This document shows positions 25,942-35,939 of a stretch of 64,000 nt of DNA, piece by piece. The DNA is taken from NCBI GenBank assembly GCA_001899255.1, contig MKVX01000020.1, positions 186,001 through 250,000 on the forward strand, written 5' to 3'. A model generated the notes under the pieces. It saw nothing but the letters and a program-made list of their open reading frames with translations. It was not told where the DNA came from and searched no databases. The DNA is from Rhizobiales bacterium 62-47 (GTDB lineage: Bacteria; Pseudomonadota; Alphaproteobacteria; Rhizobiales; Xanthobacteraceae). Both the position numbers and the translations under genes were made by a program. Positions within the stretch are counted from its first letter, which is position 1, and each line of letters starts with the position of its first letter.

Positions 25942-28900
25942 ATGATCGAACGCGTCATCGATTTTTCGGTCCGGCGCCGATGGCTCGTCCTGCTGATCAC
26001 GTTGGCAGCGGTCGCCTCGGGTTTCTGGTCGCTGACCAAGCTTCCCATCGATGCGGTTCCGGACGTCACCAACGTCCAGGTCCAGATCAACGCCGTAGCT
26101 CCGGCGCTGACGCCAGTCGAAATCGAGAAGCAGGTCACCGTGGCACTGGAGACGGTGCTGGCCGGCACGCCCGGCCTGGAATCGACGCGGTCTTTTTCGC
26201 GAAACGGTTTTGCCCAGATCACGGCCGTGTTCACCGACCGCACCAATATCTACTTTGCGCGCCAGCAGGTTTCGGAGCGCATCAACGAAGCCAAGGCCAA
26301 TCTTCCGCCCGGCGTCGATATCAAGCTCGGGCCAATCTCAACGGGACTTGGCGAGATCTATTGGTGGGCGGTCGAATACGCCAAGCCGGGCGCAGGCAGC
26401 CCGGTGCAGGATGGGCAACCCGGCTGGCAATCCGACGGGACATATCTCACGCCCGAAGGTGAGCGACTGACCGACGAATTTCAGAGGACGGTGTATCTGC
26501 GCACCGTGCAGGATTGGATCATCCGCCCGCAGATGAAGACGGTCCCCGGTGTGGCCGGCGCCGATGCCATCGGGGGTTTCGTCAAGCAGTTCCAGGTGCA
26601 GCCCGACCCGGCGCGGCTGATCAGCTTCGGACTGTCCCTCAATCAGGTCATCGAGGCGATTGAGGCCAACAACATCAGCCGGGGCGCCAACTACATCGAA
26701 CAAAATGGCGAAGGGTACGTGGTCCGCGCCAGTGGCCGGGTCGAAAACATCGAGGACATCGCGCAAATCGTCGTGTCTACGCGGGCCGGCGTCCCTATCC
26801 GCGTCAAGAACGTTGCCAACGTCGTGATCGGTAAGGAGTTGCGCACCGGCAGCGCCAGCGTCAACGGCCGCGAGGTCGTCCTCGGAACGGCGCTGATGCT
26901 GATCGGTGGCAACAGCCGCACGGTCGCGGCCGCGGCGGATGCGAAAATCAAGGAAATCAGCCGCACGCTTCCGCCGGGCATCTACGCCCATACCGTGCTC
27001 AACCGGACGCAATTGGTCGACGCCACGATCAAGACCGTCGCCACCAACCTGGCGGAAGGCGCCCTGCTCGTCATCGTCGTGCTGTTCCTCTTGCTAGGCA
27101 ATCTGCGGGCCGCGGTGGTGACTGCGTGCGTGATCCCAGTCACCATGATGCTGACAGCAACGGGCATGCTACAGGGCAAGATCAGCGCCAATCTCATGAG
27201 CCTGGGTGCCTTGGATTTCGGACTGATCGTCGACGGCGCCGTGATCATCGCCGAAAACAGTCTGCGCCACCTCGCCGAGCGTCAGCGCGAGTTTGGGCGA
27301 GCGCTGGCGTTGGAGGAACGGCTACAGACCGTCAAGGAATCCGCCATCGAAATGATCCGGCCGACAGTCTACGGCCAGCTCATCATCATTCTCGTCTACG
27401 TGCCGCTGCTGACGTTCACGGGCGTCGAGGGCAAGACGTTCGAGCCGATGGCGCTGACGGTCATCATCGCGCTCGTCGCCGCCTTCGTCGTCTCGCTGAC
27501 GTTCGTCCCGGCCATGGTCGCCCTGACCGTCACCAAGCCGGTCAACGAGCAAGAAAACATCATTATCCGCAAGTTGAAAGCCGGCTATGCGCCGCTGCTG
27601 AGGCGGGTGATCGCGTCCCCGCTGCCGGCGATCGGCATAGCCGCAGCGCTGTTCATCGCGGCGGGTTTGCTATTCACCCGGCTGGGACAGGAGTTCACGC
27701 CGACACTGGATGAGAAGAACATCGTGATGGAGGTTAAGCGGATCCCGAGTACGTCGATTACCCAATCGCAGGCGATGCAACTCCAGATCGAGAGCGTCGT
27801 CAGCAAATTTCCCCAAGTGGCGTTCGTGTTCTCCCGCACCGGAACGCCGGACCTTGCCGCCGACCCCATGCCGCCGAACGCGTCTGACACCTATATTATC
27901 GTCAAACCACGGGCCGAGTGGCCCGACCCGTCGATGACAAAGGACGACCTCATCAAGCAGATCGAAGCGGAAGCCTCGAAACTGCCGGGCAACAAGCTTG
28001 GCTTCTCTCAACCGATTGAAATGCGATTCAATGAGCTGATCGCAGGCGTGCGCGAGGATCTGGCGGTCAAAGTCTTCGGCGACGATTTCGAGCAAATGCA
28101 GCGGACCGCTGGTAGTATCGCCAATGTGCTGCGGCGCATCGACGGCGCCCAGAACGTGAAGGTGGAAGAGACCACCGGTCTTCCGTTCCTGGAGATCAAG
28201 ATCGACAAGGCCGAAATCGCACGCCGCGGCCTCAGCTTGCTTGCGGTCCAGGACGTGATCGAAGCCGCGGTCGGCGGCCGGGTCGCCGGACTGGTTTTCG
28301 AAGGAGATCGGCGTTTCCAGATCATCGTCAGGTTGAATGACACGCTGCGCAACGATCTCACGGCCCTCGAAAACCTGCCGGTCCAATTGCCACGACTAAC
28401 TGCAAATGCTGCCGTGGCGTCCGTGCCCCTTCGCGCTCTGGCGACGTTCGAACAAACAGAGGGCGCCAACCAGATCAGCCGCGAGAACGGCAAGCGACGT
28501 GTCGTCGCGACGGCCGAAGTTCGTGGGCGTGATATTGGATCGCTGGTTGCCGAGGCACAGGCGGCGGTTGGAGAGAAGGTCAAACTGGCGCCCGGCACCT
28601 GGCTCTCCTGGGGCGGGCAGTTCGAGAATTTCTCGATCGCTCGACAGCGTCTGATGTTCGTGGTCCCCGGATGTTTCCTCCTGATCTTCCTGCTGCTATT
28701 CGGCGCGCTCGGCTCCGCACGCGATGCATTACTGGTCTTCAGCGCGGTGCCCCTCGCGCTAACTGGCGGCATCGCCGCGCTTTGGCTGCGAGGAATGCCG
28801 TTCTCGATCTCGGCCGCCGTCGGCTTTATCGCACTTTCCGGAGTTGCCGTCCTGAACGGATTGGTGATGCTGAGCCAGATTCGAAGATTGATTTCGGAAG

Positions 28901-29181
28901 GTGTGGGTACGAGCGCCGCTATCAGCCAAGGCGCTCTGACGCGGTTTCGTCCGGTCATCATGACCGCGCTGGTCGCCTCGCTCGGCTTCGTGCCGATGGC
29001 GCTTGCGACCGGAACGGGAGCAGAAGTGCAGAAGCCGCTGGCGACCGTGGTGATCGGTGGCCTGTTGAGCGCGACACTGCTCACGCTGCTCGTTCTGCCG
29101 GCGCTTTATTCCTACTTCGCGTCCTTCGAAAGCCAGACAAAGCCCGACCGCGCGTTCATCCCGAGCCGGGCAGCAGAGTAG
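25942..29181 (+). CDS. Heavy-metal RND efflux permease (CzcA/NccA/CnrA-like)
   Basis: 1079 aa, a proton-driven inner-membrane pump of the HME-RND family. TM1 is RRRWLVLLITLAAVASGFWS, and two large periplasmic loops and twelve membrane segments follow. The TM4 signature GALDFGLIVDGAVIIAENSL (DFGxxVDGAV) is the form seen in divalent-cation pumps (Zn, Co, Ni, Cd) and not the IGAMVDAA form of Cu/Ag pumps. Its place behind a CsoR-family regulator and beside dmeRF supports Ni/Co or Zn/Co/Cd efflux. A decayed C-terminal copy of a related gene lies at 31.3-31.7 kb. Confidence 0.94.
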   Translation: MIERVIDFSVRRRWLVLLITLAAVASGFWSLTKLPIDAVPDVTNVQVQINAVAPALTPVEIEKQVTVALETVLAGTPGLESTRSFSRNGFAQITAVFTDRTNIYFARQQVSERINEAKANLPPGVDIKLGPISTGLGEIYWWAVEYAKPGAGSPVQDGQPGWQSDGTYLTPEGERLTDEFQRTVYLRTVQDWIIRPQMKTVPGVAGADAIGGFVKQFQVQPDPARLISFGLSLNQVIEAIEANNISRGANYIEQNGEGYVVRASGRVENIEDIAQIVVSTRAGVPIRVKNVANVVIGKELRTGSASVNGREVVLGTALMLIGGNSRTVAAAADAKIKEISRTLPPGIYAHTVLNRTQLVDATIKTVATNLAEGALLVIVVLFLLLGNLRAAVVTACVIPVTMMLTATGMLQGKISANLMSLGALDFGLIVDGAVIIAENSLRHLAERQREFGRALALEERLQTVKESAIEMIRPTVYGQLIIILVYVPLLTFTGVEGKTFEPMALTVIIALVAAFVVSLTFVPAMVALTVTKPVNEQENIIIRKLKAGYAPLLRRVIASPLPAIGIAAALFIAAGLLFTRLGQEFTPTLDEKNIVMEVKRIPSTSITQSQAMQLQIESVVSKFPQVAFVFSRTGTPDLAADPMPPNASDTYIIVKPRAEWPDPSMTKDDLIKQIEAEASKLPGNKLGFSQPIEMRFNELIAGVREDLAVKVFGDDFEQMQRTAGSIANVLRRIDGAQNVKVEETTGLPFLEIKIDKAEIARRGLSLLAVQDVIEAAVGGRVAGLVFEGDRRFQIIVRLNDTLRNDLTALENLPVQLPRLTANAAVASVPLRALATFEQTEGANQISRENGKRRVVATAEVRGRDIGSLVAEAQAAVGEKVKLAPGTWLSWGGQFENFSIARQRLMFVVPGCFLLIFLLLFGALGSARDALLVFSAVPLALTGGIAALWLRGMPFSISAAVGFIALSGVAVLNGLVMLSQIRRLISEGVGTSAAISQGALTRFRPVIMTALVASLGFVPMALATGTGAEVQKPLATVVIGGLLSATLLTLLVLPALYSYFASFESQTKPDRAFIPSRAAE

Positions 29182-29251
29182 AGGCTCTGTTGGATTGCAA
29201 AGACGTACATTGCGTCTCCCGTTCATACGAATAGCGAGCACGTTTCCGGAA

Positions 29252-29782
29252 TCACCACGGCAGCATTCGCTGCATCACACGATCACGATGGATTAAGAGG
29301 TGTGCCATTGCCGCCGCAACGTGAACGCCGATCACTACGAGCAACGACCATTCCATAATTTGATGCCAGCCGTCGATCGCACGAACGCCGGAGGCGCTTT
29401 CGGAGGCCAGCATCGGCAGACGGATCAAGAAGAAATACGACAGGCTCCATCCGCGAAACGAGGCGAACAGCCAGCCGGTTATGGTCGTTGCCAATACAAG
29501 CGCATAAAGCAGCCAGTGGACAGCTTCTGATGTCAGGCGTTGCCAGGGAGGAAGCGAGTCTTCCGGCGCCACCGGATGCGTGATTCGCCACCCGAAACGA
29601 AGAACGATCAGCGCGAGGATGGTGAGCCCGAAGGAGACGTGAAACACCATGGCGCTGCCCGGCTGCGCGCCACGGTGAATGTCCGGCATGAACCAACCGA
29701 TGGGATACTGCACCACCAGCAGCGCAACAATGAGCCAATGAAAGACTTTGGCCGTTTTTCCGTAGTACAATCGCTGGCCCAT
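29252..29782 (-). CDS. Cytochrome b561
   Basis: 176 aa from the ATG at 29782, with four membrane helices. The haem ligand histidines of the bacterial b561 family are visible: KVFHWLIVALLVVQ, MVFHVSFGLTILAL, AVHWLLYALVLATT and LVVIGVHVAAAMAHLLIHRD. These proteins carry electrons between quinol and periplasmic acceptors such as superoxide or cytochromes. The gene starts two bases after the stop of mbfA, so it is in the same operon and probably iron-regulated. A longer in-frame N-terminus overlapping mbfA is not family-like. Confidence 0.9.
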   Translation of the reverse strand: MGQRLYYGKTAKVFHWLIVALLVVQYPIGWFMPDIHRGAQPGSAMVFHVSFGLTILALIVLRFGWRITHPVAPEDSLPPWQRLTSEAVHWLLYALVLATTITGWLFASFRGWSLSYFFLIRLPMLASESASGVRAIDGWHQIMEWSLLVVIGVHVAAAMAHLLIHRDRVMQRMLPW

Positions 29783-29784
29783 GA

Positions 29785-30753
29785 CTATGCCGCTCCGATC
29801 AGGATGCCGACCGCCAGCACGATCGCGCCGCCAAGCACGATCTGGAATACCGCCTGCAGGAACGGCGTGTCCATGTACCGCGTGCGAATGTAGGCAATCG
29901 CCCACAATTCAAGGAAGACGACAACGCCGGCGATCGTTGTTGCGATCCAGAACGCATTAAGCCAGGAATCGGGAACCAGATAGGGCAGCGTGTGGCCGAG
30001 GCCGCCCAACGTCGTCATCAGTCCGCAGATAGCTCCGCGCAGCCACGGCGAACCACGTCCCGTCATCGATCCATCGTCTGACAGGGCCTCCGCGAACCCC
30101 ATGCTGATGCCAGCGCCGATCGAGGCCGCGAGACCGACCAGGAATGTCTGCCAGTTGTTGTGCGTCGCGAATGCCGCGGCGAAGAGCGGCGCAAGCGTCG
30201 ACACCGAGCCGTCCATCAATCCGGCAAGGCCCGGTTGAACATATTGCAGCACGAACATTCGCTTGCGGGTTTTGTCCTCCTCCTCGCGGGCGTCAGGGCT
30301 GAGGTTGCCAGTCAGTCTCGCAGCGAAGCTTTCGTGACCTTTCTCAATCTCGGCAAGATCGCCAAGCAGCTTGCGGACTCCAATGTCGCGGGTCTGTTCG
30401 GCGGCTTTTGTATAAAAACGCTCAGCCTCGAACTCCATTGTTTCGGCTTCTTTGCGGATAGTATCGAGGGAGAGATTTTTGGTCAGCCAGATTGGACGGC
30501 GACGCAGAAATCCCCGGACGTTGTTGCGCCGGATCGGCGGCAGATTGGGACCGAATTGTTGTTCGTACATTTCGAGAAGCAGGTGGCGATGGTTCTTTTC
30601 TTCCTCGGCCATCCGCTCAAAAATCCGGGCGGAGTCGGGATATCTGCTCATCAGATCCTCCGCGAAGCTCATGTAGATGCGGCTGTCCTCCTCCTCGCCC
30701 GAGATCGCGACGGCCAGCACCTCCCTTTCGGTCAGGTCCGCGAAATTCTTCAT
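29785..30753 (-). CDS. mbfA: Membrane-bound ferritin MbfA (ferritin-like domain plus VIT1 domain)
   Basis: 322 aa. The N-terminal ferritin/rubrerythrin-like domain (about 1-165) has the di-iron motifs: Glu20-Glu21, [11 protein letters not shown] (Glu51/Glu52/His55), [11 protein letters not shown] and [11 protein letters not shown]. The C-terminal VIT1/CCC1 domain (about 170-322) has several membrane helices ([20 protein letters not shown]). MbfA exports iron in rhizobia and is repressed by Irr. The ATG at 30753 has GGAG seven bases before it; a GTG six codons upstream is less likely. A perfect Irr-type box lies 21 bp upstream. Confidence 0.93.
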   Translation of the reverse strand: MKNFADLTEREVLAVAISGEEEDSRIYMSFAEDLMSRYPDSARIFERMAEEEKNHRHLLLEMYEQQFGPNLPPIRRNNVRGFLRRRPIWLTKNLSLDTIRKEAETMEFEAERFYTKAAEQTRDIGVRKLLGDLAEIEKGHESFAARLTGNLSPDAREEEDKTRKRMFVLQYVQPGLAGLMDGSVSTLAPLFAAAFATHNNWQTFLVGLAASIGAGISMGFAEALSDDGSMTGRGSPWLRGAICGLMTTLGGLGHTLPYLVPDSWLNAFWIATTIAGVVVFLELWAIAYIRTRYMDTPFLQAVFQIVLGGAIVLAVGILIGAA

Positions 30754-30774
30754 CGAAAGCTCCAACGCCACAAC

Positions 30775-30789
30775 TTAGAATGATTCTAA
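30775..30789. promoter_or_regulatory. Irr box (iron control element) of mbfA
   Basis: TTAGAAT-G-ATTCTAA is a perfect 15-bp palindrome matching the rhizobial ICE consensus (TTTAGAAnnnTTCTAAA type). It lies 21 bp upstream of the mbfA ATG. Confidence 0.75.
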
Positions 30790-31264
30790 ATTTAATAGGG
30801 ATGCTGCGGCGACAGGTCAAGCCCAGAGTCGCGTTGCCATTCCGAGAACGATCAACGCGATGTGCTGCGAGCGAGGGCAAAAATGCAGAAGGTCAAATAT
30901 CGTCTGATCAACCCGCGGCTGGCGCCGCGACGGACCGAGTTGGAGCTACCTGGAGGGCGGGAGAGCTTCAGCCGCGCGCGAATGGTTCGCGCGAACAGGT
31001 CTGGCATTGTGTGCTCTTTTCGGAAGGCGCTCAGCACGGGATCGAGTTGCTTTTATCCTTACGACAACGAGCTTTGCGTGACTCGACGGTAATTTTGAAC
31101 CAGCGGAATAGAGACTACTGCATCGCGCCGTTCCGATCCAGATGCTGCAGCGTTGGCGCCGATGTTTGCGGTGCCGGGGGCCGGTAGCTCAGCGATGAGT
31201 GCGGTCAGATCAGATCGTGTTGAAGCGCTTGCGCCATTGCACGATAACGACAAGGGCTTCCTTC
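30790..31264. other. Intergenic stretch before a decayed RND gene
   Basis: No gene recognised. Short frames on both strands (for example 31059-31253 minus) lack ribosome sites or family features. It adjoins the pseudogene at 31265 and is probably remnant DNA. Confidence 0.4.
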
Positions 31265-31746
<482 letters not shown>

Positions 31747-31906
31747 ATCATCGAAGCTGATATCAAGCCCAATCGTCGATACAAATGGACCGATGCAGCG
31801 CGCTCGTTGCTCGTGTCGTCCGACGATCGCTGGATTGCAGCTTCCCGCGAACTAAATATTTTTCCTTCCCCTGCGCAAGCTGGCGTGAATTCAGGATCTC
31901 GAAAGA

Positions 31907-32611
31907 CTAGCATTTCGGCTGAATGAACTTTCCGATCTCATTGGGATTTGCAAAGATTACGGCCGCTCGATCGCCCATCATTCCCGCGGGCATGATTGCG
32001 GGGACATCTTTCTCCGGCCCATCCTTACTTGAATCGGTCATAAAACGGAGATTGCGTTCCCAGAACGTGCGCGTCTTCCCATCGACGGTGGTGACCCGAT
32101 AGGTATCACGACAATAGGTGAGCGCCTTCACCTGTCTGGCAGGCTCGATCTTTTTCAGGTTCGGGTCGCGACCGCCACTCACCATTCCGCCCATGCCCTT
32201 CATCGGCATCTGTGTGGATTGTTTCGGCGCGGCCCCCGGTTTGGTAGCCTCCTTGAGGAATGCCAAAAGATCGGCGCGAACCCCGGCTTCTTTGATACCC
32301 TCGAACGGCATGAGATTGTCCGGAACCATGTGCTGCGGATCGATCAACCATTCATCGAGAGTCTTGTCGTTCCAGACAATTCCGGACGACTTCAGCGCAT
32401 CCGAATAGCGCTCGAAGTTCGCCAAGCCACCCGCCTTGCGACCCCAAAGATCGGCCAGGCTCGGTCCCGTCATGTTGCGACCCGGTTCGAGGGAATGGCA
32501 CGCCGCGCATGCCCTGAAGTCGCTCTGTCCCCGATCGACGTCACCGGGTTGTGCAATCGCTCCGGAAGCAACGGCGACGCCAGCGAACACCAACATCCAT
32601 AACCTCTTCAT
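31907..32611 (-). CDS. Exported c-type cytochrome with extra C-terminal domain
   Basis: 234 aa. The signal peptide MKRLWMLVFAGVAVASGAIA is followed by a class I cytochrome c domain (about 22-125) with the haem motif CAACH and the Met region DNLMPFEG. A Met-rich linker (QMPMKGMGGM) leads to a C-terminal domain of about 90 residues (YCRDTYRVTTVDGKTRTFWE, ending QPKC) that is not part of standard cytochromes c. It is the last gene of the copper cluster, and its ATG overlaps the stop of the 44-codon gene. It may pass electrons in periplasmic copper oxidation. GGAGGA precedes the start. Confidence 0.88.
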   Translation of the reverse strand: MKRLWMLVFAGVAVASGAIAQPGDVDRGQSDFRACAACHSLEPGRNMTGPSLADLWGRKAGGLANFERYSDALKSSGIVWNDKTLDEWLIDPQHMVPDNLMPFEGIKEAGVRADLLAFLKEATKPGAAPKQSTQMPMKGMGGMVSGGRDPNLKKIEPARQVKALTYCRDTYRVTTVDGKTRTFWERNLRFMTDSSKDGPEKDVPAIMPAGMMGDRAAVIFANPNEIGKFIQPKC

Positions 32612-32742
32612 CGGTCTCCTCCCCTGTTGGACGAGCGCAGATATTTGACGAGCGCCACCGCCGCGAGCAGCAGGACGATCACCACCAACAGTCCGATGAG
32701 TCCCATTCCCAACATCATGCCGGGCGCCATTTCGTGCATCAT
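32608..32742 (-). CDS. 44-aa Met-rich single-span membrane protein
   Basis: The frame MMHEMAPGMMLGMGLIGLLV continues through a hydrophobic helix to a basic tail (KYLRSSNRGGDR). A GAGGAG ribosome site precedes it. It begins 11 bases after cusA ends and overlaps the cytochrome c start (ATGA). The position, the Met-rich N-terminus facing the membrane surface and a typical membrane span argue for a real small protein, possibly an accessory of the Cus pump like the small peptides attached to other transporters. Confidence 0.65.
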   Translation of the reverse strand: MMHEMAPGMMLGMGLIGLLVVIVLLLAAVALVKYLRSSNRGGDR

Positions 32743-32753
32743 GGATCATCTCC

Positions 32754-35700
32754 TCAGTTAACAGGCTCTGGAATGCGTGGCCGCCGTTTCGTTGTCGGGG
32801 TTGATGGCGTCATCGGCCCGTGAGGACCTTCCGGCAACCGAAAGCCCTTGATCAGGCCGAAGATCGCCGGGATCACGACCAGCGTCAGCAGCGTCGAGGA
32901 AACCATGCCGCCGATCATCGGCACCGCAATCCTCTGCATGATTTCCGATCCGGTACCGGTGCTCCACATGATCGGCAACAACCCCGCCATGATCGCGACG
33001 ACGGTCATCATCTTGGGGCGGACGCGTTCGACCGCGCCTTCCATGACAGCATCGTAAAGATCCGCTCGCGTGACCGCCCGCCTCTCAGCCGCGCGCTTTG
33101 TTTCGATCTCGGAATAGGCATGGTTGAGATAGATCAGCATGACGACACCGGTCTCGGCAGCGACGCCCGCAAGTGCAATGAACCCGACGGCGACGGCGAC
33201 GGAAAGGTTGAATCCGAGCCACCACATCAGCCAGAGGCCACCCACCAAGGAGAATGGCAGCGACAGCATGACGATCATGGTCTCGGTGATCGAACGGAAG
33301 TTCAGGTACAGCAGCAGGAAGATGATCAGCAACGTCACCGGGACAACGATCTTGAGACGCGCGGTGGCACGCTCGAGATATTCATACTGCCCGCTCCACA
33401 TCACGTAGTAACCAGGCGGAAACTGAATGCTGGCCTGCACCGCTTTTTGCGCATCGGCGACATACCCGCCGAGATCGCGGTCACGAATATCAACGTAGAC
33501 GTAGGTCGCGAGTTGCCCGTTTTCGGTCCGGATCGAGGTTGGCCCACGATCCAGGCTGATCTTGGCCACCTCGCCCAGTGGTACAGCACCGCCCTGTGGC
33601 ATTGGCACAAGCACGTCGGACGCGATCTTGCGAGGATTGTCACGGAGGTCGCGAGGATACCGCATGTTGACCGTAAAGCGCTGACGGCCCTCGACGGTGG
33701 TGGTCACCGTCTGTCCGCCGAGGGCAGTGGCGATGGTGTCCTGCACGTCCTGGACCATGATGCCGTAACGCGCGAGCGCCATCCGATCAGGCGTGATGTT
33801 CAGATAGTAACCGCCGATGCCGCGCTCGGCATAGGCCGACGAGGTGCCCGGCACAGCCTTCAGGACGCGCTCAACCTGCTTGGCGAGCTTGTCGATCTCC
33901 ACCAGATCCGGACCGATCACCTTGACACCAACCGGGGTGCGAATTCCGGTTGACAGCATGTCGATGCGCGCCTTGATCGGCATGGTCCACGCATTGGAGA
34001 CGCCCGGAAATTGCAGCGCCTTGTCCATCTTGGCGATCAGACTGTCGATGGTCACGCCGGGCGGCCACTGCTCCTTCGGCTTGAGATTGATGATGGTTTC
34101 AAACATTTCCGATGGTGCCGGATCGGTCGCGGTCGCGGCACGCCCGGCCTTGCCGAACACCGATGCCACTTCCGGGAACGAGCGGATAATCCGATCCTGC
34201 ATTTGCAGCAGTTCGCCCGCCTTGGTGACGGAAATGCCCGGCAACGTCGTCGGCATGTAGAGCAACGTGCCCTCGTTGAGGTCGGGCATAAATTCCGTGC
34301 CGAGTTGGCGCGCGGGCCATATGGTGACGGCGAGGATCGCGAGCGCGAGAAGGATGACCAGCATTTTCGCCCGCATCACGCCCTTGATGACAGGTCGATA
34401 GATCCAGATCAGGAAACGATTGATCGGATTTTTGTGTTCCGGAATGATCCGCCCCCGGACGAAAATCACCATCAGCGCCGGGACCAGCGTTACCGACAGA
34501 AGCGCGGCCGCCGCCATGGAAAACGTCTTGGTGAAGGCCAGCGGGCTGAATAGCCGCCCCTCCTGCGATTCCAACGTAAAAATCGGCATGAAGGAGACAG
34601 TGATGATCAGCAGGCTGAAGAACAGCGCAGGTCCGACTTCGGATGCGGCGTCTATCAGGATTTGAAGACGCGACTGACCGGGCACGGCTCGTTCCAGACG
34701 TTTGTGCGCATTCTCGATCATCACGATCGCCGCATCCACCATGGCGCCAATCGCGATCGCGATCCCGCCGAGGCTCATGATATTGGAGCCGATCCCGAGC
34801 AGCTTCATGGCCCCGAACGCCATCAGGATGCCGACAGGCAGCATCAGAATGGCGACCAGCGCGCTCCTGACATGCAGCAGGAAGACGATACAGACCAGTG
34901 CGACGATGATGCTCTCCTCGAACAAGGTATGCTTGAGCGTCGCGATAGCGGCATTGATCAAGGTCGAGCGATCGTAGACCGGAACAATCTCGACCGACTT
35001 CGGCAGGCTGCTCGCGATCTCCTTGAACCGTTCCTTGACGTTGTTGATGACGTCGAGGGCGTTGAGGCCAAATCGTTGCAGAATGATGCCGCTGGTGACC
35101 TCTCCTTCTCCGTTTAATTCCGTAATACCGCGCCGTTCGTCCGGGCCAAGTTCGACGCGGGCCACGTCGCGCAACAGCACGGGCGTGCCGTTGTCCGTCT
35201 TGAGCACGATGTTGCCAAGGTCGTTGATGTCCTTGATATACCCCCTGCCGCGGATGACGTATTCGAACTCGGACAGTTCGACGGTTCGTCCGCCGACGTC
35301 GGCGTTGCTGGCGCGGATCGCGTCGCGCATCTTCTGCATGGTGATGCCGCGGTCGCGCATGCGCTGTGGGTCGAGAACCACGTTGTATTGGCGCACGAAG
35401 CCACCGGCGCTCGCGACCTCCGCGACGCCTCCCGCTTTCGCCAGCGCAAATTTCAGATTCCAGTCCTGAATGGCCCGCGTATCTGCAAGATTGAGTTCCT
35501 TGGAGACTACGGCGTACTGGTAGACCCAGCCGACCCCGGTGGCGTCGGGGCCAATGGTCGGCGTCACGCCCGACGGCAATCGCGGCGCGGCACCGTTGAG
35601 GAATTCGAGCACGCGCGAACGCGCCCAGTAGATGTCCGTTCCGTCCTCAAAGATCACGTAGACAAAGGACACGCCGAAGAACGAAAACCCGCGTACCACC

Positions 35701-35939
35701 TTCGATTTCGGCACCGTCAGCATCGCGGTCGCGAGCGGATAGGTTACCTGATCCTCGACCACCTGCGGCGCCTGACCGGAATATTCCGTGTAGACGATGA
35801 CCTGGGTGTCCGAGAGGTCCGGAATGGCATCGAGCGGCAGGTGCACCAATGCATAGATGCCTGCAGCAGCCGCGAAACCCGCGCCGAACAATACCAACAG
35901 CAGATTGCGGGCTGACCAGGCGATCAGGCGGGCGATCAT
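32754..35939 (-). CDS. cusA: Copper/silver RND efflux permease CusA
   Basis: 1061 aa HME-RND inner-membrane pump. The TM4 signature is GGIAIAIGAMVDAAIVMIEN, the form typical of monovalent Cu+/Ag+ pumps (CusA/SilA), unlike the DFGxxVDG form of the permease at 25942. TM1 is RNLLLVLFGAGFAAAAGIYA. The Met-containing periplasmic cleft segments cannot be aligned residue by residue here. It overlaps cusB by four bases (ATGA), and the outer-membrane partner cusC is 12 kb upstream in the same direction. It takes Cu+ from the periplasm or cytoplasm and exports it across the outer membrane. Confidence 0.95.
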   Translation of the reverse strand: MIARLIAWSARNLLLVLFGAGFAAAAGIYALVHLPLDAIPDLSDTQVIVYTEYSGQAPQVVEDQVTYPLATAMLTVPKSKVVRGFSFFGVSFVYVIFEDGTDIYWARSRVLEFLNGAAPRLPSGVTPTIGPDATGVGWVYQYAVVSKELNLADTRAIQDWNLKFALAKAGGVAEVASAGGFVRQYNVVLDPQRMRDRGITMQKMRDAIRASNADVGGRTVELSEFEYVIRGRGYIKDINDLGNIVLKTDNGTPVLLRDVARVELGPDERRGITELNGEGEVTSGIILQRFGLNALDVINNVKERFKEIASSLPKSVEIVPVYDRSTLINAAIATLKHTLFEESIIVALVCIVFLLHVRSALVAILMLPVGILMAFGAMKLLGIGSNIMSLGGIAIAIGAMVDAAIVMIENAHKRLERAVPGQSRLQILIDAASEVGPALFFSLLIITVSFMPIFTLESQEGRLFSPLAFTKTFSMAAAALLSVTLVPALMVIFVRGRIIPEHKNPINRFLIWIYRPVIKGVMRAKMLVILLALAILAVTIWPARQLGTEFMPDLNEGTLLYMPTTLPGISVTKAGELLQMQDRIIRSFPEVASVFGKAGRAATATDPAPSEMFETIINLKPKEQWPPGVTIDSLIAKMDKALQFPGVSNAWTMPIKARIDMLSTGIRTPVGVKVIGPDLVEIDKLAKQVERVLKAVPGTSSAYAERGIGGYYLNITPDRMALARYGIMVQDVQDTIATALGGQTVTTTVEGRQRFTVNMRYPRDLRDNPRKIASDVLVPMPQGGAVPLGEVAKISLDRGPTSIRTENGQLATYVYVDIRDRDLGGYVADAQKAVQASIQFPPGYYVMWSGQYEYLERATARLKIVVPVTLLIIFLLLYLNFRSITETMIVMLSLPFSLVGGLWLMWWLGFNLSVAVAVGFIALAGVAAETGVVMLIYLNHAYSEIETKRAAERRAVTRADLYDAVMEGAVERVRPKMMTVVAIMAGLLPIMWSTGTGSEIMQRIAVPMIGGMVSSTLLTLVVIPAIFGLIKGFRLPEGPHGPMTPSTPTTKRRPRIPEPVN

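Noticed and set aside
32820-33953. 377-codon plus-strand frame antisense to cusA
   Set aside because: Composition is Arg/His/Asp-rich, the typical shadow of a high-GC gene on the other strand, and cusA is certain.
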